A stretch of 49,900 nt of DNA from Acetobacteraceae bacterium (GTDB lineage: Bacteria; Pseudomonadota; Alphaproteobacteria; Acetobacterales; Acetobacteraceae). The notes under the pieces are model-generated. The model worked only from the letters and a program-made list of their open reading frames with translations, made no database searches and had not been told where the DNA came from. This document shows, in pieces, positions 1-7,864 of this stretch. A program made the translations under genes and the position numbers. Location: the NCBI GenBank assembly GCA_009693865.1, contig SHWL01000013.1:1-49900 (forward strand), in the 5' to 3' direction. Position 1 is the stretch's first letter; each line of letters starts with the position of its first letter.

Positions 1-110
1 TCATCCTCCGGCGCGACCGGAGGATCCGGAGCGGCACCACGCCTTGCTTTCCGGCGCTATTATACGCGGATATGTGCCGCTACCGATCCTCCGGTCACGC
101 CGGAGGATGA
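1..110. repeat. Inverted pair of REP-like hairpins
   Basis: Two 26-bp arms (1-26 and 85-110) are reverse complements of each other with one mismatch, separated by 58 bp. Each arm is itself a hairpin: a 9-bp stem (ATCCTCCGG / CCGGAGGAT) around a 5-nt loop. A small palindrome occurring as an inverted pair between genes is the layout of REP/BIME elements. The left edge of the window cuts the context, so the element may extend further left. Genome copy number is unknown. Confidence 0.6.
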
Positions 111-135
111 CGAAAAAGCAAGCGTCAGCGCCATA

Positions 136-423
136 ATGAGAATTGCTGCTCTGACAACCCGCCGCCGCCGCGAAAGTGGCGTGGTCCGTGTCGAAGTTCA
201 GGTACCCTCAATCGACGCGAGCATGCCACGCGACCTCGCGAATGTTTTGCGCGGCGACGCCGCCTCGGCGCAGGCCATGCGCGCTCAGCTACGGTCCGCT
301 ATCGCGAAGCCAAAAGGAGACGCGGTGTTCGACATCTTTGGCTCCGATCTGCCGGACGCCTGGTGCGCCGGTGTGTTCGAGGAGAGTAGCCAAGGCGACA
401 ACCCTCGCGACGTTGACCTTTGA
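136..423 (+). CDS. Putative antitoxin of a PIN-domain toxin-antitoxin module
   Basis: This 95-residue protein sits immediately upstream of a VapC-like PIN toxin and overlaps it by 4 bp: its TGA stop lies inside a TTGA sequence whose TTG starts the toxin. Small size, basic N-terminus (a TRRRR run at residues 8-12), acidic C-terminus and this coupling are the usual features of a type II antitoxin, with an N-terminal DNA-binding part and a C-terminal toxin-neutralising tail. I do not recognise it as a standard VapB, Phd or MazE family member, so the role is inferred from position. The ATG at 136 has only a weak purine-rich stretch upstream. The module would be expected to repress its own promoter. 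Confidence 0.6.
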   Translation: MRIAALTTRRRRESGVVRVEVQVPSIDASMPRDLANVLRGDAASAQAMRAQLRSAIAKPKGDAVFDIFGSDLPDAWCAGVFEESSQGDNPRDVDL

Positions 424-830
424 GTTATCTGCTCGACACCAACGTCATTTCCGGGTCGCGTAAGCGCCAACGCGGCAATCCCGGCGTGGTGGGATGGGCC
501 GCGTCGGTCGATCCATCCGATCTGCATACCAGTGTCCTGGTGATCGGCGAGATCAGGCGAGGGATCGAACAGAAACGCCGCTCGGACGCCACTCAGGCGG
601 CGGCGCTGGATGGATGGCTCGCCACCGTTCGCACCGGACTGATGGGCCGTATCTTACCAATCGATGAGCGGGTCGCCGAATTGTGGGGGAAACCGGGATC
701 TCGCAGGTCGATCCCATCCATTGACGGGCTAATCGCCGCCACCGCGTTGGTCCATGGTCTGACGATGGTGACACGTAACGTAAAAGATATGGCGCGAACG
801 GGCGCGGTCCTGCTCAATCCCTTTGTTTGA
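420..830 (+). CDS. PIN-domain ribonuclease toxin, VapC-like
   Basis: The 136-residue product is a complete single PIN domain. The conserved acidic metal-binding positions are visible: Asp6 in LLDTN, Glu44 in VIGEIRRG, Asp102 in SIDGLIAATA, and a C-terminal TRNVKD with Asn120/Asp123. PIN toxins are Mg2+-dependent RNases that cut tRNA, rRNA or mRNA and are held inactive by the cognate antitoxin. The start is TTG at 420, in a 4-bp TTGA overlap with the preceding gene, so the toxin is probably made by translational coupling at lower levels than the antitoxin. The length is normal for VapC. The RNA target cannot be read from the sequence. Confidence 0.9.
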   Translation: MSYLLDTNVISGSRKRQRGNPGVVGWAASVDPSDLHTSVLVIGEIRRGIEQKRRSDATQAAALDGWLATVRTGLMGRILPIDERVAELWGKPGSRRSIPSIDGLIAATALVHGLTMVTRNVKDMARTGAVLLNPFV

Positions 831-867
831 CGGTTCGGCCCGGGGCGATTACCCGGGCCAATCAAGT

Positions 868-898
868 CCTGGGACAGGCGTTATCCCCAGGCTTTTTT
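868..898 (+). terminator. Rho-independent terminator after the PIN toxin
   Basis: A CCTGGG/CCCAGG stem (868-873 with 886-891) is followed by C and six T. Just upstream is a second GC-only stem, GGCCCGGG (837-844) with CCCGGGCC (852-859). The T-run doubles as the two AAA lysine codons near the end of the opposite-strand small gene, so terminator and coding sequence overlap. Confidence 0.6.
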
Positions 899-1072
899 GT
901 GGGCTTCATTGGTCCGTTCGATCGTCGCCACGGCCTCGGCGGCGTCGCGTTCCACCAACCCCGCGAGGCAGGCCTCGTAATGGCCAAAGAAATCGCCGGG
1001 CGTCGGTTCGTTCTGTTTGGCGATCATCGCCGCGGCGAAAATGGCGGCGACCAGCTTGTCCGTATCAATCAT
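881..1072 (-). CDS. Small hypothetical protein
   Basis: This 63-residue protein begins MIDTDKLVAAIF and ends EAHKKAWG. I chose the ATG at 1072 because a GAGG ribosome-binding site lies about 7 nt upstream and the longer reading adds a low-complexity N-terminus with no match to anything I know. The protein is mainly helical (Ala- and Glu-rich), soluble, and has no signal peptide or membrane segment. Family not recognised. It is convergent with the PIN toxin and its last codons form part of the terminator of that gene. Small alphaproteobacterial proteins of this kind are often conserved hypotheticals. No function is assigned. Confidence 0.55.
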   Translation of the reverse strand: MIDTDKLVAAIFAAAMIAKQNEPTPGDFFGHYEACLAGLVERDAAEAVATIERTNEAHKKAWG

Positions 1073-1472
1073 CGGATGCCTCGTGGTGTTGCAAGTGAGC
1101 CTCAGGGGACCGGGCACCCACCCCAAGGCATATGCCCGACGAACCGCCATAACGGCAATTGAAGCGAACAGAGCACAACCATCGTCTCGGTTGCCTCGCG
1201 CGACAATATTTCGCGGCTGCTTTCAAACCGATGCCGCTCACTGGCATTCTGATGGCCACGCCCGGCCTGCGCGCCATCTCCCTCTCCGGCGGAGGGCGTA
1301 TTGCCGCCAGGCACCAGCGTCCCGCCACGCCAGGTGAACACCAGACATCTCATTCTCACCGGCCAATCCGATTGCCCCCTTGCCAATCGCGGCGTCTGGG
1401 GCGACATAGCCCCAGACGTTCCCGGACCGCTCCGGTCCGGTTTCCACGCGACATGACACAGGGCCGAACACC
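1073..1472. other. Gene-free region upstream of nfuA
   Basis: No reading frame here looks coding. The notable content is two hairpins near its right end: a perfect 10-bp stem (1393-1402 with 1409-1418, 6-nt loop) and a 7-bp stem (1422-1428 with 1434-1440, 5-nt loop). They lie 35-80 nt before the nfuA start and would be in its leader or form a terminator for upstream transcription. There is no T-run after the first, and only three T after the second. Confidence 0.5.
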
Positions 1473-2042
1473 ATGTTCATCGAAACCGAAGGCACCCCGA
1501 ATCCCGCGACCCTGAAATTCCTGCCCGGGCGGGACGTCATGGGACTCGCGACGGCAGATTTCGCGTCGCAGGCGTCCGCGGCACGCTCCCCGCTCGCGAC
1601 CGTGTTATTCGACCTTGAGGGTGTCACGCGTGTGTTTCTGGGCGGTGACTTCGTCACCGTGACCAAGTCCGACGTGGTGGCCTGGGACGCGCTGAAGCCT
1701 CAGGTGCTTGGCACGATCATGGACCATTTCGTCATGGAGCGGCCGGTGATCGATGCGACCATGGCCAATGACGACCTGTTCGATGAAGAGGACGTTGATC
1801 CCGCCGATGCCGAGATTGTGGAGCAGATCAAAGAACTGCTGGACACGCGCGTCCGCCCGGCCGTGGCGGGCGACGGCGGCGATATCGTTTTCCGCGGGTT
1901 CCGTGACGGGGTCGTGCGGCTGCACATGCAGGGCTCCTGCTCCGGCTGCCCATCATCGCGCGCCACGCTGAAACATGGGATCGAGAACATGCTGCGCCAT
2001 TACGTGCCCGAAGTCGTGTCAGTGGAGCAGGTCGAATACTGA
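1473..2042 (+). CDS. NfuA-like iron-sulfur cluster scaffold (NifU family)
   Basis: The protein (189 aa) begins with the Nfu N-terminal domain (about residues 1-87, with the family signature TEGTPNPATLKF) and ends with a NifU-type C-terminal domain (about 109-182) carrying the cluster-binding CxxC at Cys156 and Cys159 in GSCSGCPSS. Dimers of this family hold a 4Fe-4S cluster at the subunit interface and pass it to apo-proteins in the cytoplasm. Order, length and motif fit the alphaproteobacterial and mitochondrial Nfu1 type rather than E. coli NfuA, whose N-terminal domain is a degenerate A-type domain. A modest AGGG lies 9 nt before the ATG. It appears monocistronic, behind two strong hairpins. 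Confidence 0.92.
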   Translation: MFIETEGTPNPATLKFLPGRDVMGLATADFASQASAARSPLATVLFDLEGVTRVFLGGDFVTVTKSDVVAWDALKPQVLGTIMDHFVMERPVIDATMANDDLFDEEDVDPADAEIVEQIKELLDTRVRPAVAGDGGDIVFRGFRDGVVRLHMQGSCSGCPSSRATLKHGIENMLRHYVPEVVSVEQVEY

Positions 2043-2251
2043 GGTAGGCCGACCGGCCCACCGTCCTTTCAGGCCCCGCTCCCTTCAGGGTTAGCCCGGG
2101 CCGCGGGCATGATTTCGCGACGTTCACGCCGGCAAACCCGGCGTGGCGAAGGATCGCTGGCAGGACCGCGATGTCGTGCGCCCCCCTTGTCCGAAGGCGC
2201 GCCGCACCGCACCATGGTCCTTTGTTTCCCACCTCTCCGGAGTTGCTTCCC

Positions 2252-2839
2252 ATGACGCTCGAGGCCGCCGCAAACGATCTGTTGTTCCGCGAGGCGCGCA
2301 CCCACAACAAATGGCAGGACAAACCCGTCACCGACGCGCAGATTCACGAGTTGTACGATCTGCTGAAGTTCGGTCCGACCTCGGCCAACTGCTCGCCCGC
2401 GCGGTTCGTGTTCATTCGCACGCCGGAAGGCAAGGAGAAGCTGAAGCCCGCTTTGTCGGCCGGTAATACGGACAAAACGATGTCCGCGCCGGTCACCGCG
2501 ATCGTCGCCTACGACCCGAAATTCTTCGACAAACTGCCGCAGCTGTTTCCGCACAACCAGGAAGCGAAATCCTGGTTCACCAGCAACGACTCACTGGCCG
2601 CGACCACCGCGTTCCGGAATGGCACGCTACAGGGCGCCTATTTCATCATCGCCGCTCGCTCGCTGGGTCTCGACACGGGGGCAATGTCGGGCTTCGACAA
2701 CGACGCGGTCGATAAGGCCTTCTTCGCCGAGAACGGCTGGCGGTCCAACTTCCTGTGCAACATTGGATACGGCGACTGGAGCGGCGTGTTCGGCCGTTCA
2801 CCCAGACTGGATTTCGACGAGGCGTGTCTGCTGACCTGA
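2252..2839 (+). CDS. RutE/HadB-type nitroreductase family reductase
   Basis: A 195-residue flavin reductase that matches the RutE branch of the nitroreductase superfamily: [12 protein letters not shown] near the N-terminus, [18 protein letters not shown] in the FMN-binding region, and a C-terminal [15 protein letters not shown]. RutE in E. coli reduces malonic semialdehyde to 3-hydroxypropionate in pyrimidine catabolism, but no other rut gene is nearby, so the substrate is uncertain and the symbol is withheld. The ATG at 2252 is chosen over the longer frame because homologues start close to this point, and CCGGAG lies about 9 nt upstream. It is followed after 18 bp by tsaB on the same strand. 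Confidence 0.85.
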   Translation: MTLEAAANDLLFREARTHNKWQDKPVTDAQIHELYDLLKFGPTSANCSPARFVFIRTPEGKEKLKPALSAGNTDKTMSAPVTAIVAYDPKFFDKLPQLFPHNQEAKSWFTSNDSLAATTAFRNGTLQGAYFIIAARSLGLDTGAMSGFDNDAVDKAFFAENGWRSNFLCNIGYGDWSGVFGRSPRLDFDEACLLT

Positions 2840-2857
2840 GGCACGGGTCGGGCGCGG

Positions 2858-3517
2858 ATGCGTATTCTTGTTCTCGATTCCGCGCTCGCGCGCCGCACCG
2901 CGGCGATCATCGCCGATGATGCGGTGATCGCGTTGCGGACCGAGGCGGGGAAACAAGGGCACGAGACGATTCTGCCGGCAATGGCGCGGGATGTGATGGC
3001 GGAAGCCGGCGCCGGGATCGACCTCGTCGCGGTGACAGTCGGACCCGGCTCGTTTACCGGGATTCGCGCTTGTCTCGCGCTTGGCCACGGCATCGGCCTT
3101 GGCCATGGCGTACCGGTCGTTGGCGTGACCGTCGGCGAGGCCATCGCGGTCGCGTTCCCGCATCTTGGGGGCCGTGACATGTGGGTCGTGACCGAGAGCC
3201 GTCGAGGCTACATATTTCTCGAGCAAGGCGTGGACATCGCATCCCTCGCCATCGCGGCTTTGCCCGAGCCACGACGCCCGGTCGCGATCGCTGGAGCGGC
3301 CGCGGTTCAGGTGGCCTCTCGCCTCGCGGCGCGCGGGGTAGATGTGCTGCTGACTGACAGCCGGTTTCCTTTGCCTCGGCACATCGCGCGCGTGGCGGCG
3401 CGGCGTCACAAGGGCGAGCTATCGCCACGCGCGGCGCAACCGCTTTACGTCGATCCGCCCGAGGCACGGTTTCCCGCGGGCGGTCTGCGCCCTCCCCCTG
3501 AAACACTGCTCCGGTAG
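2858..3517 (+). CDS. tsaB: tRNA t6A37 modification protein TsaB
   Basis: A 219-residue protein of the ASKHA-fold TsaB/YeaZ family. The N-terminal MRILVLDSA, the GHETILP segment (about residues 35-41) and VGPGSFTGIRACLALG (about 65-80) are diagnostic. TsaB is the non-catalytic partner of TsaD; with TsaE and TsaC it transfers the threonylcarbamoyl group to A37 of ANN-decoding tRNAs. The family is essential in most bacteria. As in many genomes it is followed directly by rimI (6-bp gap), consistent with an operon that may begin at the RutE-like gene. The C-terminus (PLYVDPPEARFP) also matches the family. Confidence 0.95.
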   Translation: MRILVLDSALARRTAAIIADDAVIALRTEAGKQGHETILPAMARDVMAEAGAGIDLVAVTVGPGSFTGIRACLALGHGIGLGHGVPVVGVTVGEAIAVAFPHLGGRDMWVVTESRRGYIFLEQGVDIASLAIAALPEPRRPVAIAGAAAVQVASRLAARGVDVLLTDSRFPLPRHIARVAARRHKGELSPRAAQPLYVDPPEARFPAGGLRPPPETLLR

Positions 3518-3523
3518 AATGCC

Positions 3524-4015
3524 ATGAGAGGTACAGGCAAGGTCGGCGCGATCGAAATCGCGACGCTCGCCCATGCGGCGCTTCTGGCCGCGATTCACCG
3601 CGCCGCCTTCCCTCCCGCCGAAGCATGGTCACGTGACGTCATCACGTTACAACTCAGCCTGCCCACAACTTTCGGTCTGTTCATTTCCTCTGGTGGCTTG
3701 ATTTTGGGTCGTATCGCGGCTGACGAGTCGGAGGTTCTGACCTTGGCGGTAGATCCAGCCCGGAGGCGGCTGGGCCTCGGATCGGCACTGTTACGTGGTG
3801 CGATGGACCGTGCCGCCAGCCTGGGCGCGACCTCGATGTTCCTGGAAGTCGCGGTGACAAACCACGCGGCGCTCGCGGTATATGCCGCGCATGGGTTTAT
3901 CGACGCGGGCCGGCGCCGACAATATTATTCGGACGGGACGGATGCTTTGGTCTTGCGCTCTACTTTGCCGTCAGTCCCGCGCCCTGGCCTGCCGCCTGGC
4001 CGCGCCGGCCCATGA
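3524..4015 (+). CDS. rimI: RimI-like GNAT N-acetyltransferase
   Basis: A 163-residue single GNAT domain. The acetyl-CoA pyrophosphate loop is visible as RRRLGLGSALL (about residues 85-95), preceded by the beta-strand SEVLTLAVDP and followed by FLEVAVTNHAALAVYAAHGF and RRRQYYSDGTDALVL, which is the RimI arrangement ending in the YY.DGxDA motif. RimI acetylates the N-terminal alanine of ribosomal protein S18. Placement behind tsaB is the classical arrangement. The last 16 residues are Pro/Gly-rich and look like a non-conserved tail. Confidence 0.9.
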   Translation: MRGTGKVGAIEIATLAHAALLAAIHRAAFPPAEAWSRDVITLQLSLPTTFGLFISSGGLILGRIAADESEVLTLAVDPARRRLGLGSALLRGAMDRAASLGATSMFLEVAVTNHAALAVYAAHGFIDAGRRRQYYSDGTDALVLRSTLPSVPRPGLPPGRAGP

Positions 4016-4053
4016 CAGGACGTCACCGGCCCGGGTAACCGAGGCCACGGCTT

Positions 4054-4299
4054 CTATCCGCCTTTCCTTAAAAGCAGCAGCGACGTCCCATCGGATTCGT
4101 CGTGGCGCTCCAACACGGTATGGCCTTGTTCGGTGGCAGTACGTGGCACGTTGCGCAAAGGTTCCTCCCCCCGCAGGCGGACCAGCAAAGTCTGACCGGG
4201 GGCAAGGCGATCAAGCGCGATCCGTGTCTTCACAAACGTCATCGGACACAGATCCCGCGTGATATCGATCGTCCGGTCGGCGGCGGCAAGCGTTTCCAT
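4054..4299 (-). CDS. TusA/SirA-like sulfur carrier protein
   Basis: An 81-residue TusA-fold protein. The family CPxP-like site is present as Cys18-Pro in RDLCPMTFVKTRIAL, with Met in place of the second proline. TusA proteins carry persulfide sulfur for tRNA 2-thiolation, molybdenum cofactor synthesis or sulfur oxidation. The ATG at 4299 is preferred to the longer frame because a GGAG lies 12 nt upstream and homologues start just before the first strand. It is convergent with rimI and divergent from mucR (95-bp AT-rich gap), so the two may share a regulatory region. Confidence 0.85.
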   Translation of the reverse strand: METLAAADRTIDITRDLCPMTFVKTRIALDRLAPGQTLLVRLRGEEPLRNVPRTATEQGHTVLERHDESDGTSLLLLRKGG

Positions 4300-4352
4300 G
4301 ATACTTGCACACTCCAAATTAAGAAGAATAACCATTGCGAAACGGCCTTGGG

Positions 4353-4358
4353 TATAAT
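4353..4358 (+). promoter_or_regulatory. Candidate -10 element of mucR
   Basis: A perfect TATAAT lies 38 nt before the chosen mucR start in a conspicuously AT-rich, T-A-step-rich stretch (about 4315-4375) between divergent genes. I cannot identify a convincing -35 at 16-18 bp. MucR proteins bind such AT-rich sequences and often repress their own promoters, so autoregulation is plausible (inference). Confidence 0.4.
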
Positions 4359-4395
4359 TATATGATTGAAGTCATCCGAGATAAAGGGGCATTCG

Positions 4396-4836
4396 ATGCC
4401 GGACGGTTCAACTTCACGGAGCGTGCTGAGTTTGACGGCGCAAATCGTCTCCGCACATGTCGCCAACAATCAGGTCGCGACGCAGGAATTGCCGGAACTG
4501 ATCGAGCGGGTGTTCCGCGCGCTGAATGGGACTGAAGCGTCATCCGCGGCCTCGCAAATGAGCCGCGCCACCCCGGCGGAACGCGCGAAGCCCGCGGTGC
4601 CGATTTCAAAATCGGTATTCGCGGACTACATTGTCTGCCTCGAAGATGGCAAAAAACTGAAAATGTTGAAGCGTCACCTGCAGACTTCATACGGTTTGAG
4701 CCCCGACCAATATCGCGCGAAATGGGGCCTCGATCCGAACTATCCGATGGTCTCGCCGGACTATGCGAAAAAGCGGTCTTCGCTCGCCAAGGCGATTGGA
4801 TTGGGCACACGTCCCCGCGAGGCCCGGCGGGCCTGA
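4396..4836 (+). CDS. mucR: MucR/Ros-family transcriptional regulator
   Basis: A 146-residue member of the Ros/MucR family. The C-terminal DNA-binding region runs from DYIVCLEDGKKLKMLKRHLQ (about residues 78-96) through LSPDQYRAKWGL and YPMVSPDYAKKRS, as in MucR. The N-terminus (residues 8-45) is the oligomerisation region. MucR acts as an H-NS-like silencer of AT-rich DNA, controlling exopolysaccharide, motility and virulence genes. The ATG at 4396 is chosen because AAGGGG ends 6 nt before it; the longer frame would start with TTG inside the leader. In the finger, Cys81 and His94 are kept, but the second Cys is Asp84 and the distal His positions are Ser98/Tyr99, so zinc binding is doubtful. 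Confidence 0.92.
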   Translation: MPDGSTSRSVLSLTAQIVSAHVANNQVATQELPELIERVFRALNGTEASSAASQMSRATPAERAKPAVPISKSVFADYIVCLEDGKKLKMLKRHLQTSYGLSPDQYRAKWGLDPNYPMVSPDYAKKRSSLAKAIGLGTRPREARRA

Positions 4837-5010
4837 CCCACCCGGTTTCAACTTGTGTTCGGCGTTCCGAGAGGCCGGCTGGCCGCCAGAACGATAATCG
4901 CGACCGGGCTGTGCCCTCGATGGACAGCGGTATCCGAAGTCGGCTACCAGGTCTTCAAGGCAAGGCGTCCCCGCCAGGCCTGATCATTCGGGATTGTCAC
5001 AAGGATGCCG

Positions 5011-5466
5011 ATGGAATCGCGCATCGAGCGCTTGTGTGTCGAACGGGGCGTGAAAATGACCGGACAGCGCCGAGTCATCGCGCGTGTGCTGTCCGACACC
5101 GAGGACCACCCGGATGTCGAGGAATTGTACCGCCGCGCCACCAGACTCGATTCGCACATTTCGATTGCCACCGTTTACCGCACCGTCCGCCTGTTCGAGG
5201 AGAAAGGTATCCTCGAACGGCATGACTTCGGCGGCACCCGTGCCCGTTACGAACCCAGCGAACACGGCCACCATCACCATTTGATCGATATCGAAACCGG
5301 CAAGGTAATCGAATTTCAGGACGCCGAGCACGAGGATCTCATGCGGGTCGTTGCCTCCCGCCTCGGTTTCGAGCTTGTCTCGTTGCGGCTGGAGCTGTTC
5401 GGCCGGAAGCAAAAATCGGCACCTCGGGGCCGCGCGGCACCGCCCGCGAGGAAACCCAGCAAGTGA
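5011..5466 (+). CDS. fur: Fur-family metalloregulator (Fur/Mur type)
   Basis: A 151-residue Fur-family repressor: winged helix (about 1-80, with the recognition segment ISIATVYRTVRLFEEKGILER) and a dimerisation/metal domain with EHGHHHHLIDIETGKVIEF. The CxxC structural zinc motif of E. coli Fur is absent, as in alphaproteobacterial Fur/Mur proteins, which respond to Mn2+ or Fe2+. The second ATG (5011) is favoured: AAGG sits 6 nt before it, but would be in contact with the first ATG at 5005. The basic C-terminal tail overlaps the next gene by 4 bp (GTGA), coupling the regulator to the OlsB-like acyltransferase. Fur versus Mur cannot be settled from the sequence alone. Confidence 0.9.
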   Translation: MESRIERLCVERGVKMTGQRRVIARVLSDTEDHPDVEELYRRATRLDSHISIATVYRTVRLFEEKGILERHDFGGTRARYEPSEHGHHHHLIDIETGKVIEFQDAEHEDLMRVVASRLGFELVSLRLELFGRKQKSAPRGRAAPPARKPSK

Positions 5467-6269
5467 CCAGCGCCCTGCCCTTCGCGGAATTGCGCGCGAG
5501 CAATCTGGGAGTCCGAATTGCCACCGCCGCGGATGAGATCGACGCCGTTCAGGCGTTGCGTTACCGCGTTTTCTATACGGAAATGGGCGCGAAACCGGAT
5601 GCGGAGACCCTTCGAAGCGGGCGTGACCGTGACGCGTACGACGCGGTCGCCGATCATCTGCTGGTGGTCGACCACGCGGTCGGCTCAGGAGCGAAAGGAG
5701 TCGTTGGAACCTACCGGTTGATCCGGCGGGAGGCTGCCGCGAAGATCGGTCAGTTCTATTCCGCGGGCGAATACGACATCGGCCGAATCGAACAATGGCC
5801 TGGACGGATTCTCGAACTTGGCCGTTCCTGTGTCGACGCCCGATATCGCGATCGCGCAGCGATGCAATTGCTCTGGGGTGGAATCGCCGCTTATGTGTTC
5901 CACCATAAGATCGATCTGATGTTCGGCTGCGCCAGCCTGCCCGGCACCGATTCCGACGCGCTCGCCGCGGAACTCACCTATCTCTATTATCATCATCTGG
6001 CCCCGCCAGACCTGCGGCCACGAGCGTTGCCGCATCGCTATATCGAGATGCGCCGGCTGGATCGCGACAAGATCGATCCGCGCCGTACGCTGATCGGCTT
6101 ACCCCCATTGATGAAGGGCTACCTGCGGCTTGGCGGCTTCGTGGGCGATGGCGCGGTGATCGACGCGCAATTCAATACGACCGATGTCGCGGTCGTCGTG
6201 AAAACGGACCTGGTCACGGCCTCCTACCTCCGCCATTTCGAACGGCGAGTTCGCGACGCGCCGGACTGA
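5463..6269 (+). CDS. OlsB-like N-acyltransferase (ornithine lipid synthesis family)
   Basis: A 268-residue GNAT-related protein of the OlsB/hemolysin-like (COG3176) family. Diagnostic stretches are LRYRVFYTEMGAKPD (about 33-47), DHLLVVD, VVGTYRLI and the central WPGRILELGRSCVDARYR followed by LWGGIAAYVFHH. OlsB transfers a 3-hydroxy fatty acyl group from acyl carrier protein to the alpha-amino group of ornithine, giving lyso-ornithine lipid at the inner membrane. OlsA is not in the window, so the product could be another acyl-amino acid. Translation starts at GTG in a 4-bp overlap with fur, and lnt follows after 10 bp, so fur-olsB-lnt is likely one transcript with an envelope-lipid theme. Confidence 0.82.
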   Translation: MTSALPFAELRASNLGVRIATAADEIDAVQALRYRVFYTEMGAKPDAETLRSGRDRDAYDAVADHLLVVDHAVGSGAKGVVGTYRLIRREAAAKIGQFYSAGEYDIGRIEQWPGRILELGRSCVDARYRDRAAMQLLWGGIAAYVFHHKIDLMFGCASLPGTDSDALAAELTYLYYHHLAPPDLRPRALPHRYIEMRRLDRDKIDPRRTLIGLPPLMKGYLRLGGFVGDGAVIDAQFNTTDVAVVVKTDLVTASYLRHFERRVRDAPD

Positions 6270-6279
6270 GCGGCGGCGA

Positions 6280-7791
6280 ATGACCTTTCCCCGCTCATGG
6301 ATCGAGGCTCGCGGCCTCCGCGCCGACCTGATCGCCGTGCTGGCCGGCGCTTTAACTGCAATGGCGCTGCCGCCCTTGCATATCGTGCCATGCCTGTTGG
6401 TGGCATTTCCGCTGCTGCTGGCCCGAATCGACGTGGCCAAAGGATGGTTCGCCGCCGCGCGGCAGGGCTGGTGGTTCGGTTTCGGTCATCATTTGATCGG
6501 CCTGTACTGGATCACCGAGGCGATCCTGATCGAGGCCGCGCGGTACTGGTGGCTGGTCCCACTGGCCGTGCCCGCCCTCGCGGCGTTGCTCGCGATCTTC
6601 ATCGCGATCCCCGTGGCGCTGGCCTGGTTCTTCGCTCCCGGGCTCGCGCGGGTCGCGACTCTGGCGGGCGCGTGGGGGCTGGCCGATCTCGCGAGGCAAT
6701 TCGTCGCGACCGGATTTCCCTGGAACCCTTTGGGCAGCATCTGGGCCATGCCGGGATTTGCCGGCGACGTCATGATACAACCGGCCGCGCTGGTGTCTGT
6801 GCACGGTCTGACCTTGGCGACGGTTTGCCTCGCCTGCGCACCCGCCTTGAACTGGCGCGGACGCGGGCTTTGTTTGTGCCTCGCGCTGGCATGGATCGGG
6901 TTTGGCATAACCAGGACACTCGCGCCACCGCCACCGGATCAGGCAATCCAGGTCGTGCTTGTGCAAGGCAACGTGCCGCAGGGACAGAAATGGGATCCGG
7001 CGTTTCTGCTGACGGTGTTCGAACGGTATCTCCACCTCACCGATGAAGGTGCCGGCGCGGCCGGCCAAGGCCCTCGGGTGGTGGTTTGGCCCGAAACCGC
7101 GAGTCCGTTCCAGTTGGCCACGGACCGCGCCGCCCGTGAGGCAATCGCCAACGCAAGCCACGGCAGCCTGGTTCTGGCGGGCGCGGTCCGCTTCGATGAA
7201 GCCGATCGGCCAAGAAATGCTGTGTTCGCCATAGCGGGCGCGGGCATCATCTCGGCGCTCTATGACAAATGGCATTTGGTGCCATTCGGCGAGTATCAAC
7301 CCAACTGGATTCCAATCGGCATTCAGCTCGTACCCGGCGGCGGGTTCGCGCGCGGCCCAGGGCCTCAAACATTGCATTTTCCCGCGGTGCCGCCGGTGGG
7401 GCCGCTGATTTGTTATGAGGCGATCTTCCCTGGTCAGGTCGTGGACGAGGACGACCGGCCCACCTGGATGGTCAACATGACCAACGACGCATGGTTCGGC
7501 ACCTCGTCCGGGCCCCGGCAACACCTCGCCGCCGCGCGATTACGTGCGGTTGAAGAAGGCCTACCACTTCTACGTGCCGCGAATACGGGAATCACTGCTG
7601 GATTCGACTCGCGAGGACATGAGATTACACGCCTAAGTATGGGGCAGACCGGTTTTCGCACGGTAACGTTGCCAGGCCCTTTGCCACCAACTTTTTTCGC
7701 CCGATTTGGGTTGATGGTACCGGGATTGCTGGCCCTGAGCCTAGTTGCCGTTGGCCTGTTAACGACGCAATTACGGTGGTACCGTGGGTGA
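6280..7791 (+). CDS. lnt: Apolipoprotein N-acyltransferase Lnt
   Basis: A 503-residue inner-membrane enzyme. The N-terminal half has about six hydrophobic segments (residues 17-215), then a periplasmic nitrilase-like domain (about 224-470) and a C-terminal membrane helix (about 475-497). The catalytic triad is visible: Glu272 in WPETASPF, Lys330 in YDKWHLVPFGEY and Cys378 in LICYEAIFP. Lnt adds the third acyl chain to the N-terminal cysteine of lipoproteins, using phospholipid as donor. Length is typical (E. coli 512). It follows the OlsB-like gene by 10 bp. In many alphaproteobacteria metK follows lnt; here a PraR-like regulator follows instead. Confidence 0.96.
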   Translation: MTFPRSWIEARGLRADLIAVLAGALTAMALPPLHIVPCLLVAFPLLLARIDVAKGWFAAARQGWWFGFGHHLIGLYWITEAILIEAARYWWLVPLAVPALAALLAIFIAIPVALAWFFAPGLARVATLAGAWGLADLARQFVATGFPWNPLGSIWAMPGFAGDVMIQPAALVSVHGLTLATVCLACAPALNWRGRGLCLCLALAWIGFGITRTLAPPPPDQAIQVVLVQGNVPQGQKWDPAFLLTVFERYLHLTDEGAGAAGQGPRVVVWPETASPFQLATDRAAREAIANASHGSLVLAGAVRFDEADRPRNAVFAIAGAGIISALYDKWHLVPFGEYQPNWIPIGIQLVPGGGFARGPGPQTLHFPAVPPVGPLICYEAIFPGQVVDEDDRPTWMVNMTNDAWFGTSSGPRQHLAAARLRAVEEGLPLLRAANTGITAGFDSRGHEITRLSMGQTGFRTVTLPGPLPPTFFARFGLMVPGLLALSLVAVGLLTTQLRWYRG

Positions 7792-7864
7792 ATGACCAAA
7801 ATTCACACAAAAAAGACGTTTGATCCCGCCAACTGAAACGTGATGCTGCGAATTAATCAGAGTA

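Noticed and set aside
6352-7524. Long - strand frame of 390 codons
   Set aside because: Antisense to lnt, whose catalytic triad is intact; composition is that of a shadow frame.
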